DNA of 64,000 nucleotides from Diphasiastrum complanatum (GCA_029204225.1 CM055099.1:40905631-40969630); one strand, 5' to 3'. Positions 46,554 through 57,494 are shown, counted from the stretch's first letter. Notes: generated by a model not told the origin, from the letters alone. Translations and numbers: made by a program.

Positions 46554-48000
46554 AATTTTGAGCATGTTTTTGCCATTGATTTGTGTTCAAGAGAAATCTC
46601 GAATTGTGGGGATTTTTCCATTGTGTGATATGGAATCTTGACACTTTTTTGAGAATTCAATGGAGTATGCAACGAAGTGGTGAAAGTGCAGATTATTCTT
46701 CCTGTGGATTTTCTTGTTTGAAGTGTAATTGGTTGTGTGGTAAGTGCACTACCAGGTATACAATTGATTCGATGTTTAGACACTTTATATTGGTTTTTAG
46801 GAAGTAAATTTCCAATTTTCAATTCATTTGTGTTTCCGTTTACTTCATTAGAGACACTTTTCCGTTAGCAACGGGATCAATAAGAGTGAATGCTGGTTTT
46901 TACGGCTTTTGGTTCATTAAACAATGATTTAGGTGGTTTTGTTGGCTGTCCGAATGTTAATTTGAGTTAAAGTTGGAATTTTTTGGACATCATTGGTATT
47001 TGCTTACAATGATGCAAAACTTCTTTTGGCTTTCAAGATTTTCTTGGATCTCTTCTTAGACTCTTCTCCTGAGTAAATCTCAAATGATCTGCACCCCTTG
47101 GAAGCTCGTGGCATTTTAAAAAGGGGGAGAAGTAGGAAGAAAAGAGAATTATCAAGGAGAAACATCGGTCAAAGATTCAAGGAGGAATCTGTTATATGAT
47201 GATGGACCTATTTTATGAATAAAAAATGATAGGATATTTACATATTATAGAAATCCTTTATGGATTATAGTAGATATCTAATTTGAAGATTGAAAGGGGG
47301 GAAATTTAGAAAGTACTCTTGCGGTAAAAAAATGGCTGATAACAAGTCCGATTGATTTGTGTCAGAACTTGGAATTCTATTACAAGATGGGAGTTAGTTG
47401 AAAACTGTTCCTTGCTGGAAGCAATCAACTTGATCATAGTATGGACTGAGATCCGTGGGTTAATGCCAAGGACGAAAGTTCATGCTAACAATATATTCTT
47501 TGGAGTGAATCTCCGATTGAGATTTTGGATGTGAAATAGCACTCTTTGAGAAATATTCTCTCTTAGAGGATAACCAAGTTACAGGATTCTCGGTTATGAA
47601 AGTGTTGTGTACAGATCAGGAGCTATCTATAGAGATATGCTATGTAGTGAATGTTTGTGGGATCATTAAAATCTTATAAACAAAACTTTTAATCCTGTGG
47701 ATCTACAAAGTATTCTGTGAGCTAAGTTTATTTGCATGCATAATCTAGTTGTTGGTACATAGGCATATTGATGAGAATTGTGTTTGAAACAATTTCTTGC
47801 TGGGTTATAGTAATTTCTCATTGAGAATTGCTTATTGACCTAGAATTGATTTAGAATCAGATTAAATGTGGTGTTTTGGTACCACACTGAGACATTTAAA
47901 CATTTTCTAAATCCGATACAACTAACCGAGTCAGAAGCATTACTTTTGAGTTAGTTGTGGAAAATCAACAGTATAATCTTACTTATGGATATTGTTGTTA
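46554..48000 (+). other. Chromovirus T internal region, left part, decayed
   Basis: No Gag motif could be read in any frame. The element is old, and its internal sequence is cut at 48000-48005 by the insertion of Z. Confidence 0.55.
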
Positions 48001-48005
48001 AGATG

Positions 48006-48652
48006 TGTGAAAATTGTCAACATTTCCTTGTCTAGTTTTAGGCCAAAATTGCTAAAAATGGCACATAGTTTAGGATCTGACTTTTCACACGTGTGAAACA
48101 GGTCTAGATATTTTTAGTAAGTGTATTTTTTCAGTATGAAGAAGTGTCAAACTTCAAGACCTTCGAAATGAGTCCATTTTCATGTATTTTGGACATATAT
48201 GCCAATTTTACCTATATAGGGCATATTTTAGGTAAGGAGGGTATAGAGAGAGGAGAGAGAGTCATCTCTCTCAGCTATATATAGCAGGTAGGCCGTGGAG
48301 AAACAGGTTGGAGCAGATCCATTGTATTCATTTGCTTATTGAGAGATTTTTCTATTGGGTTCTCCTTCCATTGTTGGCATTGTGTAGTGATTGAGTTCAA
48401 GCTTTGTGTGTATGATCTTAGGTGCTTTCCAAAAGTGGTAGGCTGATGTATTATGGACTGTATAATGCTATTTTGGGCCGCACTTGATGTTTATGGAAGT
48501 TTCCATTTGTGATAAATGCTTTTTGATCAAGTTCTTTGCATTCTAGGTAGCATAGAATGTGTTGCCAATTCCTAGCTTATGTAGTTTGGAGTGCAAGCAT
48601 TCAAGCCAATGATCTTGGAGTTTAGATCCACTTAGGATCTGTATTTTTCACA
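48006..48652 (+). repeat. Element Z 5' LTR
   Basis: Starts TGTGAAAATTGTCAAC and ends GTATTTTTCACA. It contains the perfect palindrome TTTCACACGTGTGAAA (48083-48098) with a CACGTG core, and a TATATATA box at about 48276-48283 just after a GAGAGA-GTCA-TCTCTC inverted repeat. Confidence 0.97.
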
Positions 48653-48667
48653 TGGTATCAGAGCTGG
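48653..48667 (+). other. Element Z primer-binding site
   Basis: TGGTATCAGAGCTGG directly follows the LTR; the first 12 bases match initiator tRNA-Met. A leader of 1.15 kb without coding separates it from the ORF. Confidence 0.95.
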
Positions 48668-49821
48668 TTGGCTTTTATTTATAGTAAGTATTCCATTTTT
48701 GGTGATATTTGGATGTTTGATCAAGTTCTAGCATGATTATGCATTGCTTTGTTGATCAAATCTTACTAACCTTTGTTTTGTGAGTTGAACTTGTGGATCA
48801 AAAGCATATTTCAGGTCTATTGAAGATCAGAGGCTGAAAAGAAACTATTTTGGATCAGATCATAACACCTAATCATTTGTGATTGTGAGGCTTGTGCATA
48901 TTCAATACTAACAATGTTCTTTTCAATCCTATTGTTGACAATCTCCATTCTTGGATGAACACTCTCCTTAAGTGGATGAAACTTCTCCTTAAGTGGATGA
49001 CAAATGCTCTTTTGAGTGAGTTGTAATTCTCCTAAAGGCTGAGCAAAGCTCCCATTTGGATGAAAGATCCCCTTTTTTGGGTGAACATATTGTAAGCTCC
49101 ATTGTGAAGAGCATATTGTAAAGATTCATCAATTTTGGCATAAATTTTGGTGTACTTTGTTGAGCATGTAAGTAACTCTCCTTATGTAATTTGATTGGAG
49201 CATTTGCTGGAAGGTGTTAACCATTATGCAAGTGTGTTTTCAGGTTCTTAACAGGTTGAGGAACATTCTCATGTGAAGTGATCTTAGATCTACATCTAAA
49301 CACCAAATTTTGACAAGATAGTGAAGCTAGTCTTGTGATTCACTAAGTGTGCTCATTCATTCACCTCTAAATCTTGTATTTATCACTTCTGGAGTTTATA
49401 AACTTTTAGAAGTGTGGTTTACATGTGGTTTTACAGGTTGAATCAATATCTTAGTGTGTTGATCATATGTTGATCAAGTTTGTTCATTACTAGGTAATCT
49501 TGGCATCCTAGTTTTGGGTATTTTCTAAGAATGCAAGTAACTCTTCACACCATAACTTGATTTGGTCACTTGCTGGAAAGTTTGAGAGCTTAAGCAAGAG
49601 TGTGTTCAGGTTGGTTTGATTTTGTAATCCATTCTTAGTGTGTGCAAAGTGTTGCATGTGTTTCAATCTTCCTTTCTATGCTTGGAAACCATCTAGGTTC
49701 AAGATAGAAGTGTTTTAGGGTCCTAAATCTTCATAGATCTCTTTATCTATCATTTGTTGAGAGAAAAGTGAGTGCTAAGTGCTTTAGGACAGAACCTAAA
49801 AGTTGAAGAAACATTAGAATC

Positions 49822-52800
49822 ATGGCTTCCAATGGTGGGATCATGCTAGAGTCTAGTGAAAGGTTGAGTTCATCAAACTACTCTACTTGGAAAGTGAGGA
49901 TGGAGTCCTTACTTGAGTTGAATGAACTCATGGACATAGTTGCAGAAATTGAAGAGAGACCTCTCACACTTCAAGAGCAACAAAGGTTTGATAAGAAGGC
50001 CAAAAGGGCTCTTCATATCATTAAAATGAATGTTACAAATGAACTTCTCAGGGAAGTTGGAAAGTGTCAAAGTGCAAGTGAGGCATGGAATGCCTTAAAG
50101 AAGCTCTTTGAATCAAAGTCCACATCTAGGGTATTGACCCTAAGGAGACAAATATTTTCTAGTAGGCAAAGAGAGGGTGAAAGTGCTCATGCATTTATCT
50201 TGAGAGTTAAGTCCCTAAGTGATGATTTAGCATGCATTGATGAGAACATAAAAGATGGTGAAATAGTCCAAGTTATGTTGAATGGTTTGCTAAATGAACA
50301 TGCTAACCTTGTGCAAAGTTTTTCCATTCAAAGAGTCTTGCCAAGTGTGGTTGACTTGCAAGAAATCTTATTGGCTGAAGAACATAGGTTGCAATCAAAG
50401 CTTGATGGTGCATCCTTGCAAGGTGGAGGTGAAGAGGCTTTCTTCACAAAAGGCAAATTCAAGGGCAAAGGTAAAGGCAAAGGGAAATGGTCCAAAGGTG
50501 GTAACTTTGATCATGATGATCACTCTTCCTCTTCCTCTTCTACTAAGAACAATAAGTCAAAGTTCAAGTGCTTTTATTGTGGGATAAAAGGTCATTTTGC
50601 AAATGAATGTTATAAGAAGAAAAGAGAGCAAGGAGAGAGGCAAGGAAATCTTACAATAGATGAGGAAGAACATAACACATGTGAATCACTTGTTATGACT
50701 TCAAGTTTGTTAGCCAACATAGATGATAATGATCCTTGGTGGATTGATAGTGGAGCCTCATCTCACATGACAAGACATAAGGAATACTTTACATCCTTAT
50801 TGTCTTATAAGGGAGAAGGTAACATCATCTACACTGCAAATGATGGTCAATGTGACATCAAAGGCATAGGCACTATTCCTATTTCCCTTTCAACAAATAG
50901 GAAAGCAAATCTTGAAAATGTTTTGTACATTCCTTCAATCACTAAGAATCTGCTTAGTGTAAGTCAAATGATTGGCAAAGGACTTGATGTGGAGTTCATT
51001 GGAGATGCATGTTTGATAAGTAAATGTGGATCCTTGATTGCTCAAGGTAGGAGACATGGTAAACTTTTCAAGCTTGATGCATGTGTGATCTCTAATCATG
51101 AAGGATGTATGGCTAGGGAGCAATTGACAAACCAAGAAGTTTGGCACAAGAGGTTGGGCCATCCCAACTTCAAATCTTTGGAGGTAATGGCAAAGAAAGA
51201 GCTTGTTCTTGGTCTTCCTAAAAGTCTTGTTGCAAACAATAGTGTTTGTGAACATTGTGCCTTGTCCAAATCTCATAGACTTGCTTATTCTAGATCTACT
51301 TCTAGATCTAAAGAAGCTTTTCAACTTGTGCATTCTGATATTCATTCTTCTAGTACAACTAGCAATGGTGGGGCAAAGATGTATGCAACTTTCATTGATG
51401 ACTTTAGTAGGTATACTTGGATCTATCTTCTTAAAAGTAAGGATGAAGTGTTTGCTGCATTTGTCAAGTTCAAGAATGAAATGGAAAACCAATTCAATAC
51501 AAAGATCAAATGCTTAAGATCTGATAATGGAGGGGAATACACCTCAAATAGGTTCAAAGACTTTTGTATAGCACATGGGATTAAGAGGGAGATGTCTAGT
51601 CCTAGGACTCCACAACAGAATGGAGTGGCCGAGAGGAAGAATAGAACCCTTTGTGAATGTGCCAAGGCAATGAGACTACATGCTAATCTTGCTAAGTCTT
51701 TTTGGGGGGAAGCTTTAGCATGTGCTAACTATCTATGTAATAGATGGACAAGTGCTTCCTTGGATGGTAAAACTCCTCATGAGGTTCTTTATGGTAGAAG
51801 GCCGAGTGTCAAGCATTGTAGGATCTTTGGATGTACATGTTTTGTCAATATCACACTTGATGATAGAACTAAAGAAGATCCTTCATCAAAGAAGGGTGTG
51901 TTTGTTGGCTATAGTGAAGTAAGCAAGGCTTACAAAGTGTACATTCCTTCTACAAAGAAAGTTGTCATAAGTAGGGATGTCATCTTTCATGAAGAGAATG
52001 TTTCCAATGTTGTTGATGTTGATGTTGATGTGCCTACTAATCATCATGATGTGCAAGATGTCTTGGATGAAGATGGAGATGCCACTCCAAAGCAAACTTC
52101 AAGGAAGACTCAAAGGCAAAGGGCTAAGCCATCAAGGCTAACCTATGATGAAAAAGGAAAGCAAGTGGTGGACAACTCTAACTTTGCTTTTCTTACCTCT
52201 TTTGATGAACCAACTTGTGTAGGTGAAGCAATTCAAAAGAAGGAATGGATCCAAGCCATGGATCATGAGCATCAAGCACTCATCAAAAGCAACACATGGA
52301 GGTTGGTAAAGCTTCCAAAGGACAAGAAGGCAATTGGTTGTAAGTGGATCTTCAAGATCAAGACAAATCAAGATGGATCAATCAACAAGTACAAGGCAAG
52401 GTTGGTGGCAAAGGGGTATGCTCAAGAATATGGTATTGACTATGATGAGACCTTTGCACCCGTGGCAAAGATGGTAACTATTCGAATCCTAATCTCTCTT
52501 GCAACTCTTTATGATTGGGATATGTGGCAAATGGATGTTACTAATGCCTTCTTGAATGGTGATCTTGAAGAAGATATTTACATGGAGCAACTCAAGTGGC
52601 AATTTCTTCAAGGCAAGGAAGATCTCGTTGAGGTTTGGTTTGAGCTCAAATGGGCTGGTTTTATTAGGTTTGATACTCAACTTCATCTACTCTACTTCAT
52701 GTTGGATAGAAGTGTAGAAATCTATCTTTTGGTTTATGATGGTGACATTGTTTTCACTAACTATAGTGAAAGGTTGAAATCAAGCAATGATGAGATCTTG

Positions 52801-53850
52801 TGGGATGTTAATCATGTGTTTGAGAGGGAGTATCTTCAGAGGTTCAGATCTGAAGATGTTTATAAATGCAAAGTCCTTGATGTTTTATTGGAAGATCAAG
52901 ATGTTGATCTTGAATTGCTTCATCAACACCAAGAGGCAAGTAGCAATTGGAAGCTAGTCAAAAGCATGAAAGGGGAGCCACATGGGCAAAGCATCTTGGA
53001 TCTGTTTTTACAGGTCCTTGAAGGTTCAAGTAAGGTTCTTGGAGCAGCAAGGAAGTGTCCTTTTACTCTACCTTACTTGTTTAATCTCATGTATGAACAT
53101 TGTCATGTCAATGTGTTGGAATTGTCAAAATTCAATGAAACTAGTTCCACAGTTTTGCATCTTTTGGATCTTGGAGATGGAATAGTTATCATTGCTGGTT
53201 TTTATGATCAAGTACATGCATTCATTCAAATCTCAAAAGATATGGAAGTGGTCAATATGTTTACTTTTGAGCAAAGTTCAAGATCTAGCATCCTAGTGTT
53301 GGCAAATTGGCAAATTGTTGACAATGTAGGATCAAGCGTTATATGCAAATCTTGTGGAGATACTTCAAGTATTTCAAGTTCAGGTTTTGCTCATTCAAAT
53401 GGAACAGAGAACACATCATTTTGGCATTCATTCACTCAAGGGCTTTCGTGGATTGGAGATCTACAAAGGCAAGGTGGTGATGGAGGTTCATTCATGGAGA
53501 TACATGGTGCATTCACTATGGGCATAGTGAAATGTGGACGAGGCATGCAAACACCTGTTGGTTACTTTCACTTACAACTTGTTTGCTGCTGTTTTACAGA
53601 GAACTCAAAGGTGGATACATGGAGGAATCCTTTCATTGTTATTCTATGTTCTTTTACATGTATCTTGTTCACCATTCTATGTAAAATTGATGTAAGAAAT
53701 AGTGAAGCATCCTATATGGGCACTATTATCTATATCAATTATGTTGTACTTCATATTGTACATATTAGAACACTTGAAAAGAGATCTATCATCATGATGG
53801 AGATCATTCTTAAGTTGGAACAAAGTAGTGTTGTAAAACTAGCAAGTTAA
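49822..53850 (+). CDS. Element Z polyprotein: Gag-protease-integrase-incomplete RT-unknown C-terminus
   Basis: A single 1342-codon frame. Gag (about 1-215): NYSTWKVRMESLLEL, LHIIKMNVTNELLREVG. A basic GKGKGKGK linker precedes the knuckle CFYCGIKGHFANEC (about 251-264). Protease: WWIDSGASSHMT (about 310). Integrase: HHCC finger HKRLGHPNFKSL...CEHC, then Asp in VHSDIH, Asp in RSDNGGEY and Glu in NGVAERKNRT, so the DDE triad is intact. RT starts normally (AIGCKWIFKIKTNQDGS, VAKGYAQEYGIDYDETFAP, MDVTNAFLNGDLEED at about 904). It then lacks GLKQAPR, and the YVDD site reads LLVYDGDIVF (about 967-976). No RNase H follows. Residues about 980-1342 match nothing I know and include a hydrophobic run (FIVILCSFTCILFTILC) near 1280. 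The ORF ends with TAA just before the polypurine tract. Confidence 0.93.
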   Translation: MASNGGIMLESSERLSSSNYSTWKVRMESLLELNELMDIVAEIEERPLTLQEQQRFDKKAKRALHIIKMNVTNELLREVGKCQSASEAWNALKKLFESKSTSRVLTLRRQIFSSRQREGESAHAFILRVKSLSDDLACIDENIKDGEIVQVMLNGLLNEHANLVQSFSIQRVLPSVVDLQEILLAEEHRLQSKLDGASLQGGGEEAFFTKGKFKGKGKGKGKWSKGGNFDHDDHSSSSSSTKNNKSKFKCFYCGIKGHFANECYKKKREQGERQGNLTIDEEEHNTCESLVMTSSLLANIDDNDPWWIDSGASSHMTRHKEYFTSLLSYKGEGNIIYTANDGQCDIKGIGTIPISLSTNRKANLENVLYIPSITKNLLSVSQMIGKGLDVEFIGDACLISKCGSLIAQGRRHGKLFKLDACVISNHEGCMAREQLTNQEVWHKRLGHPNFKSLEVMAKKELVLGLPKSLVANNSVCEHCALSKSHRLAYSRSTSRSKEAFQLVHSDIHSSSTTSNGGAKMYATFIDDFSRYTWIYLLKSKDEVFAAFVKFKNEMENQFNTKIKCLRSDNGGEYTSNRFKDFCIAHGIKREMSSPRTPQQNGVAERKNRTLCECAKAMRLHANLAKSFWGEALACANYLCNRWTSASLDGKTPHEVLYGRRPSVKHCRIFGCTCFVNITLDDRTKEDPSSKKGVFVGYSEVSKAYKVYIPSTKKVVISRDVIFHEENVSNVVDVDVDVPTNHHDVQDVLDEDGDATPKQTSRKTQRQRAKPSRLTYDEKGKQVVDNSNFAFLTSFDEPTCVGEAIQKKEWIQAMDHEHQALIKSNTWRLVKLPKDKKAIGCKWIFKIKTNQDGSINKYKARLVAKGYAQEYGIDYDETFAPVAKMVTIRILISLATLYDWDMWQMDVTNAFLNGDLEEDIYMEQLKWQFLQGKEDLVEVWFELKWAGFIRFDTQLHLLYFMLDRSVEIYLLVYDGDIVFTNYSERLKSSNDEILWDVNHVFEREYLQRFRSEDVYKCKVLDVLLEDQDVDLELLHQHQEASSNWKLVKSMKGEPHGQSILDLFLQVLEGSSKVLGAARKCPFTLPYLFNLMYEHCHVNVLELSKFNETSSTVLHLLDLGDGIVIIAGFYDQVHAFIQISKDMEVVNMFTFEQSSRSSILVLANWQIVDNVGSSVICKSCGDTSSISSSGFAHSNGTENTSFWHSFTQGLSWIGDLQRQGGDGGSFMEIHGAFTMGIVKCGRGMQTPVGYFHLQLVCCCFTENSKVDTWRNPFIVILCSFTCILFTILCKIDVRNSEASYMGTIIYINYVVLHIVHIRTLEKRSIIMMEIILKLEQSSVVKLAS

Positions 53851-53863
53851 GTTGAAGAGGGAG
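53851..53863 (+). other. Element Z polypurine tract
   Basis: GTTGAAGAGGGAG directly before the 3' LTR start TGTGAAAATTG; it begins immediately after the ORF stop codon. Confidence 0.9.
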
Positions 53864-54510
53864 TGTGAAAATTGTCAACATTTCCTTGTCTAGTTTTAGG
53901 CCAAAATTGCTAAAAATGGCACATAGTTTAGGATCTGACTTTTCACACGTGTGAAACAGGTCTAGATATTTTTAGTAAGTGTATTTTTTCAGTATGAAGA
54001 AGTGTCAAACTTCAAGACCTTCGAAATGAGTCCATTTTCATGTATTTTGGACATATATGCCAATTTTACCTATATAGGGCATATTTTAGGTAAGGAGGGT
54101 CTAGAGAGAGGAGAGAGAGTCATCTCTCTCAGCTATATATAGCAGGTAGGCCGTGGAGAAACAGGTTGGAGCAGATCCATTGTATTCATTTGCTTAATGA
54201 GAGATTTTTCTATTGGGTTCTCCTTCCATTGTTGGCATTGTGTAGTGATTGAGTTCAAGCTTTGTGTGTATGATCTTAGGTGCTTTCCAAAAGTGGTAGG
54301 CTGATGTATTATGGACTGTATAGTGCTATTTTGGGCCGCACTTGATGTTTATGGAAGTTTCCATTTGTGATAAATGCTTTTTGATCAAGTTCTTTGCATT
54401 CTAGGTAGCATAGAATGTGTTGCCAATTCCTGGCTTATGTAGTTTGGAGTGCAAGCATTCAAGCCAATGATCTTGGAGTTTAGATCCACTTAGGATCTGT
54501 ATTTTTCACA
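53864..54510 (+). repeat. Element Z 3' LTR
   Basis: 647 bp; four substitutions relative to the 5' LTR (in GTMTAGAG, TTAWTGAG, TATARTGC and CCTRGCTT contexts). The palindrome TTTCACACGTGTGAAA is at 53941-53956. Followed by the AGATG duplication. Confidence 0.97.
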
Positions 54511-54515
54511 AGATG

Positions 54516-55059
54516 TATTGCTTATAAGTCACAACGTCTATGAGTTATTTTGGATTCATTTACAGATGTGTGTGCATAGAATACACGAGAACTTTGGGGC
54601 CGTATCTTTTCCCGTTTGGAATGGAATGCTATCCCAGAAAACTCATAAGAGTTGGATAGCCATTGTTTGCCAAAAGTTAGAACTTCACGTAATGAGGTTT
54701 CAGTAAATCTTAAGTTATTCTAGATTAGAACTTAAGAGGAAAGTCTAGACGTAATCTAGATTGGGACCCTAACTTTGGAATGACCATTTGTGCCATGTCT
54801 AAAGTAAGGGCGTTTTTGGATTGCAATCCTTAAATAGGCACTGTGTGTGAGTTGGAAAAGTCTGAAACTTTCCAGATTAGAAGGGACTTTTTGGAACAAC
54901 TCATGTGTCATTTATGAATTGTGATGCACTCTTATGATAGGGCATGGTCTTGGAAATCTGGAGAGTTGGGATTGGTGAATCATAACTCATATTCTAGAAA
55001 ATACCTAATCCATAGGAGAGGATAGTGTTCATACCCGGATGAATAAAGAATGTCTAGTC
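54516..55059 (+). other. Chromovirus T internal region, middle part, decayed
   Basis: Resumes after the Z target duplication. No readable domain; many stops. Confidence 0.5.
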
Positions 55060-55315
55060 GGCCATTGATTCCTCCCTCTGGTTTAATTATCCGGCTCTTT
55101 TGCTTAAGATTGACTTCGATAAAGCCTTCGACCGCATTAGCTAGAACTATCTTCCCTCTTGCTACTCTTCATTTGCACTGCCTGAATACATTACTAATCT
55201 TATTAGCCCTTTTTGCTTCTGCTTCCTCTTCCATCCTTTTTCAGGGTGTCTTGTCCCCTTCTTTCCTTGTCTCCTGTGGCATTAGGCAAGGCTGCCTTCT
55301 CTCCCCCCATTAGTC
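55060..55315 (+). pseudogene. LINE (L1-type) reverse transcriptase fragment
   Basis: LKIDFDKAFDRIS at 55103-55141, followed by a TAG where Trp is usual, then after a frameshift SCGIRQGCLLSPH near 55275-55310. Both are hallmark blocks of non-LTR RT, not of gypsy or copia. It lies between decayed chromovirus sequence and the chromovirus integrase tail, so either a LINE inserted there or the parts were joined by rearrangement. Confidence 0.8.
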
Positions 55316-55776
55316 TAAAGAGATCATCGAGAGACTTCCAAGTGGGGGATTGGGTATTTTTTGAGAATCCCGATGGATTCAAGTGTAATCGTATTGGCAA
55401 GCATTATAATTAGTCCCTTAGATATAGAGGACCATATTAGATCCTGAAATAGATTGGTTCCTTAGTTTACCAATTGGAACTCCCGGAAGAATCTTAAGTG
55501 CATCCCGTATTTCACGTTAGTCATCTCAAGAAGAGTGTACGTGAAGGAGAGCACCTTGGATCTGGAGATCAATTGGACCTGTTGGATAAATTATTGAGTG
55601 TGTCTTGACTTGAACCCGGAAGGATCTTGGATACACGAACTAAATGATTGAATAATTGTATAGTTGCCAAGCATCTTGTTCAATGGAAGATCACACAGAC
55701 GATGATGATTCCTAGTTACAGGAAGGAAGTTTAAGGAGGAATTTTTCCAGTTTTAAGTTCTGAGAACAGAACTTGA
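55316..55776 (+). pseudogene. Chromovirus T integrase C-terminus and chromodomain, broken
   Basis: FQVGDWVFFENPDGFK, then GPY and IGSLVYQLELPEES, HPVFHVSHLKKSV, and a chromodomain-like ILDTRTK...VAKHLVQWK. At least five stops interrupt it. It ends just before GAATAAGGGGGGAAGAA (PPT, about 55775-55791) and the 3' LTR. Confidence 0.85.
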
Positions 55777-55791
55777 ATAAGGGGGGAAGAA

Positions 55792-56286
55792 TGTCATGCC
55801 CATGATTGGTCTCAGGTAGCGTGTCCATGCTAGGGACCGATAGACCGACAACCCGTAAGTTAATTGTGACTATAAGAGAATTGAGGCCCTTATGTGTACA
55901 TGGTCATAATTAATGGTTGTAGGCCTAAACACATGGTGGTGGAGTTGGTATGGGTCTATCAGTGAGTCGTTGGAAAACTGGATGACGTGGCCCAAATAGG
56001 CTGCAGATATGTCTAGTGAGGTGTCACAGTGCACTACTAGTGGTGCATGGGCTTTGGAAGGTATAAGTATACCTATTGGGCTCTCACTAGTGTATGCTTG
56101 ATAGCATGACCGGTGGCAGGATGCTGCTGGTGTGATGGCATACTCCTCTTTGTGATTGATTCATAGCTTGGGGGCTAGATCCGTACGATCTAGGTTTGGT
56201 TGGGTTGGTTTGTCCACCATCGGATTCTCTTGTGTTGCTTGTGATTGGCATGCTTAGAATAGGATGCTTGGAGTGAGGACTTTATA
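55792..56286 (+). repeat. Chromovirus T 3' LTR
   Basis: 495 bp, starts TGTCATGCCCATGATTGG, ends ACTTTATA. The polypurine tract lies directly upstream. Flanking pentamers CAGAA (left of the 5' LTR) and CAGTC (right of this LTR) match only in part, so no clean target duplication survives. Confidence 0.95.
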
Positions 56287-56429
56287 CAGTCGCATTTTTC
56301 ACTTTTTCCAAAGAGCCTCAAATTTAAGGAAATGACTCTGGCAAAGTGTAGGGCAACCCTAAATGAGAATTAAAGGCACTATCTCTCGCATTTTTTGCAA
56401 AAAATCCAACACTGTTGTTTTTGCGGCAG

Positions 56430-57124
56430 TGTCACCTGTGGCTGTTTTAGTTCATTTCTACAGAACTACAGTTTTGGTTCATTTATGCAGACAAAATGTT
56501 TACGGCCAATTTCACCGCTTATCAACAATCAATGACAAGGAACCGGATGGATGCCAACGGATACTAGCCAACTAGCAATCGCAATTGATGACCTAATTTC
56601 TTAGTATAAATAGTTGTTCATATTCATACAATTTCAAGCTAAGAAAATGATCGAAGAGATCAATCAGCAAGTATTGTAGTTAGCTCTCTATCAAGCTTTC
56701 AAGCTTGAACTCTCCTAAGCATTCTACCTCACTTCTTAGAGTTGTTTTAGAGGTGGTATTGCACTATTGCTTATTCAGCATAGCTGCTTATTATTAGACT
56801 TATCCTCAGTTACTCAAAGACAGCTTAGAGTGCATGGTTTCTATCCACTATTGTTTTGCGCTCATTAGCATCTGATTTATTTTTCTGAATCGATACTATC
56901 CTTTGTTGCGTTCAGTATATGTCAGAATGCATGCATCTCTGTATTTCCTTTGTAATTGATAGAAATTGTCTGAGAATTCAATACTTCATATTTGGCTACG
57001 TAATCACTTAGTATCTAGCGATTTTATGATTCCCATCACTACAGCTTTGCTCAATTTTTTATAGGCATAGTCATGCATTGGAAGTAGGAAGTTTCTGCCA
57101 CTATTATCTAACCTATTTCCGACA
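56430..57124 (+). repeat. Copia E LTR, plus orientation
   Basis: About 695 bp from TGTCACCTGTGGCTG to CCTATTTCCGACA, similar to the inverted copy at 60724-61466. A TATA-like AGTATAAATAG is near 56613. No primer site follows: the next bases belong to a copia Gag on the other strand. It is thus a 3' or solo LTR, or a rearranged copy. 56287-56429 holds nothing recognised. Confidence 0.8.
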
Positions 57125-57348
57125 AGAGTGATGAGCGCCATTGCTCTATCATTCTTCTTTCTCCATTCAGTCAAATTTTCTGCGACCTTACTTTTGTCCC
57201 ATCTACTACACTCCATAAGCCTTATCCTCTGAGTAGCATCTTCATTTTGTGTTTCTAGACAACGTAGTTGTTGCCATCGAACATGCTCACAACTTTTTGT
57301 TGCAAGTTTGCTACCATTTGATAATTTGTGTCCTTGTCACTAGTTTGC
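57125..57348 (-). pseudogene. Copia F Gag N-terminal fragment
   Basis: On the minus strand: VSMFDGNNYVV, a stop where Trp is expected, KHKMKMLLRG, another stop, then LWSVVDGTKV. This is the copia Gag start (FxGxNYxxWKxKM...LWxVV). It is cut at 57124 by the E LTR. Confidence 0.65.
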
Positions 57349-57366
57349 AGTGCTCTGATATCACTG
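57349..57366 (-). other. Copia F primer-binding site, mutated
   Basis: Minus strand TGATATCAGAGCACTGC; one base differs from TGGTATCAGAGC. An F LTR should extend rightward from about 57367. Confidence 0.5.
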
Positions 57367-57494
57367 AAGCATACTGAGAGTTTTGGCTTCAGCTGTAGCT
57401 AGCAGGGTCAAGGATGCGGAGTGTTACATACCTATGTAACTAGCAGTACTTCAGACCCCTATTGGTCCATTTATTGCTGGGGGCTAAATGACAA

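Larger units (their letters stand above)
48006..54510 (+). mobile_element. Complete very young copia-like element Z (6505 bp), nested in T
   Basis: Two 647-bp LTRs differ at only four positions. Perfect target duplications AGATG lie at 48001-48005 and 54511-54515. A primer site (48653), an uninterrupted 1342-codon ORF and a polypurine tract (53851-53863) complete the element. It looks freshly inserted, yet the RT and RNase H regions are not functional copia domains. It was probably moved by enzymes from a relative. Confidence 0.97.

Noticed and set aside
51203-51517. Leu/Ile-rich frame inside Z integrase
   Set aside because: Overlaps the intact integrase frame containing the Asp-Asp-Glu triad.
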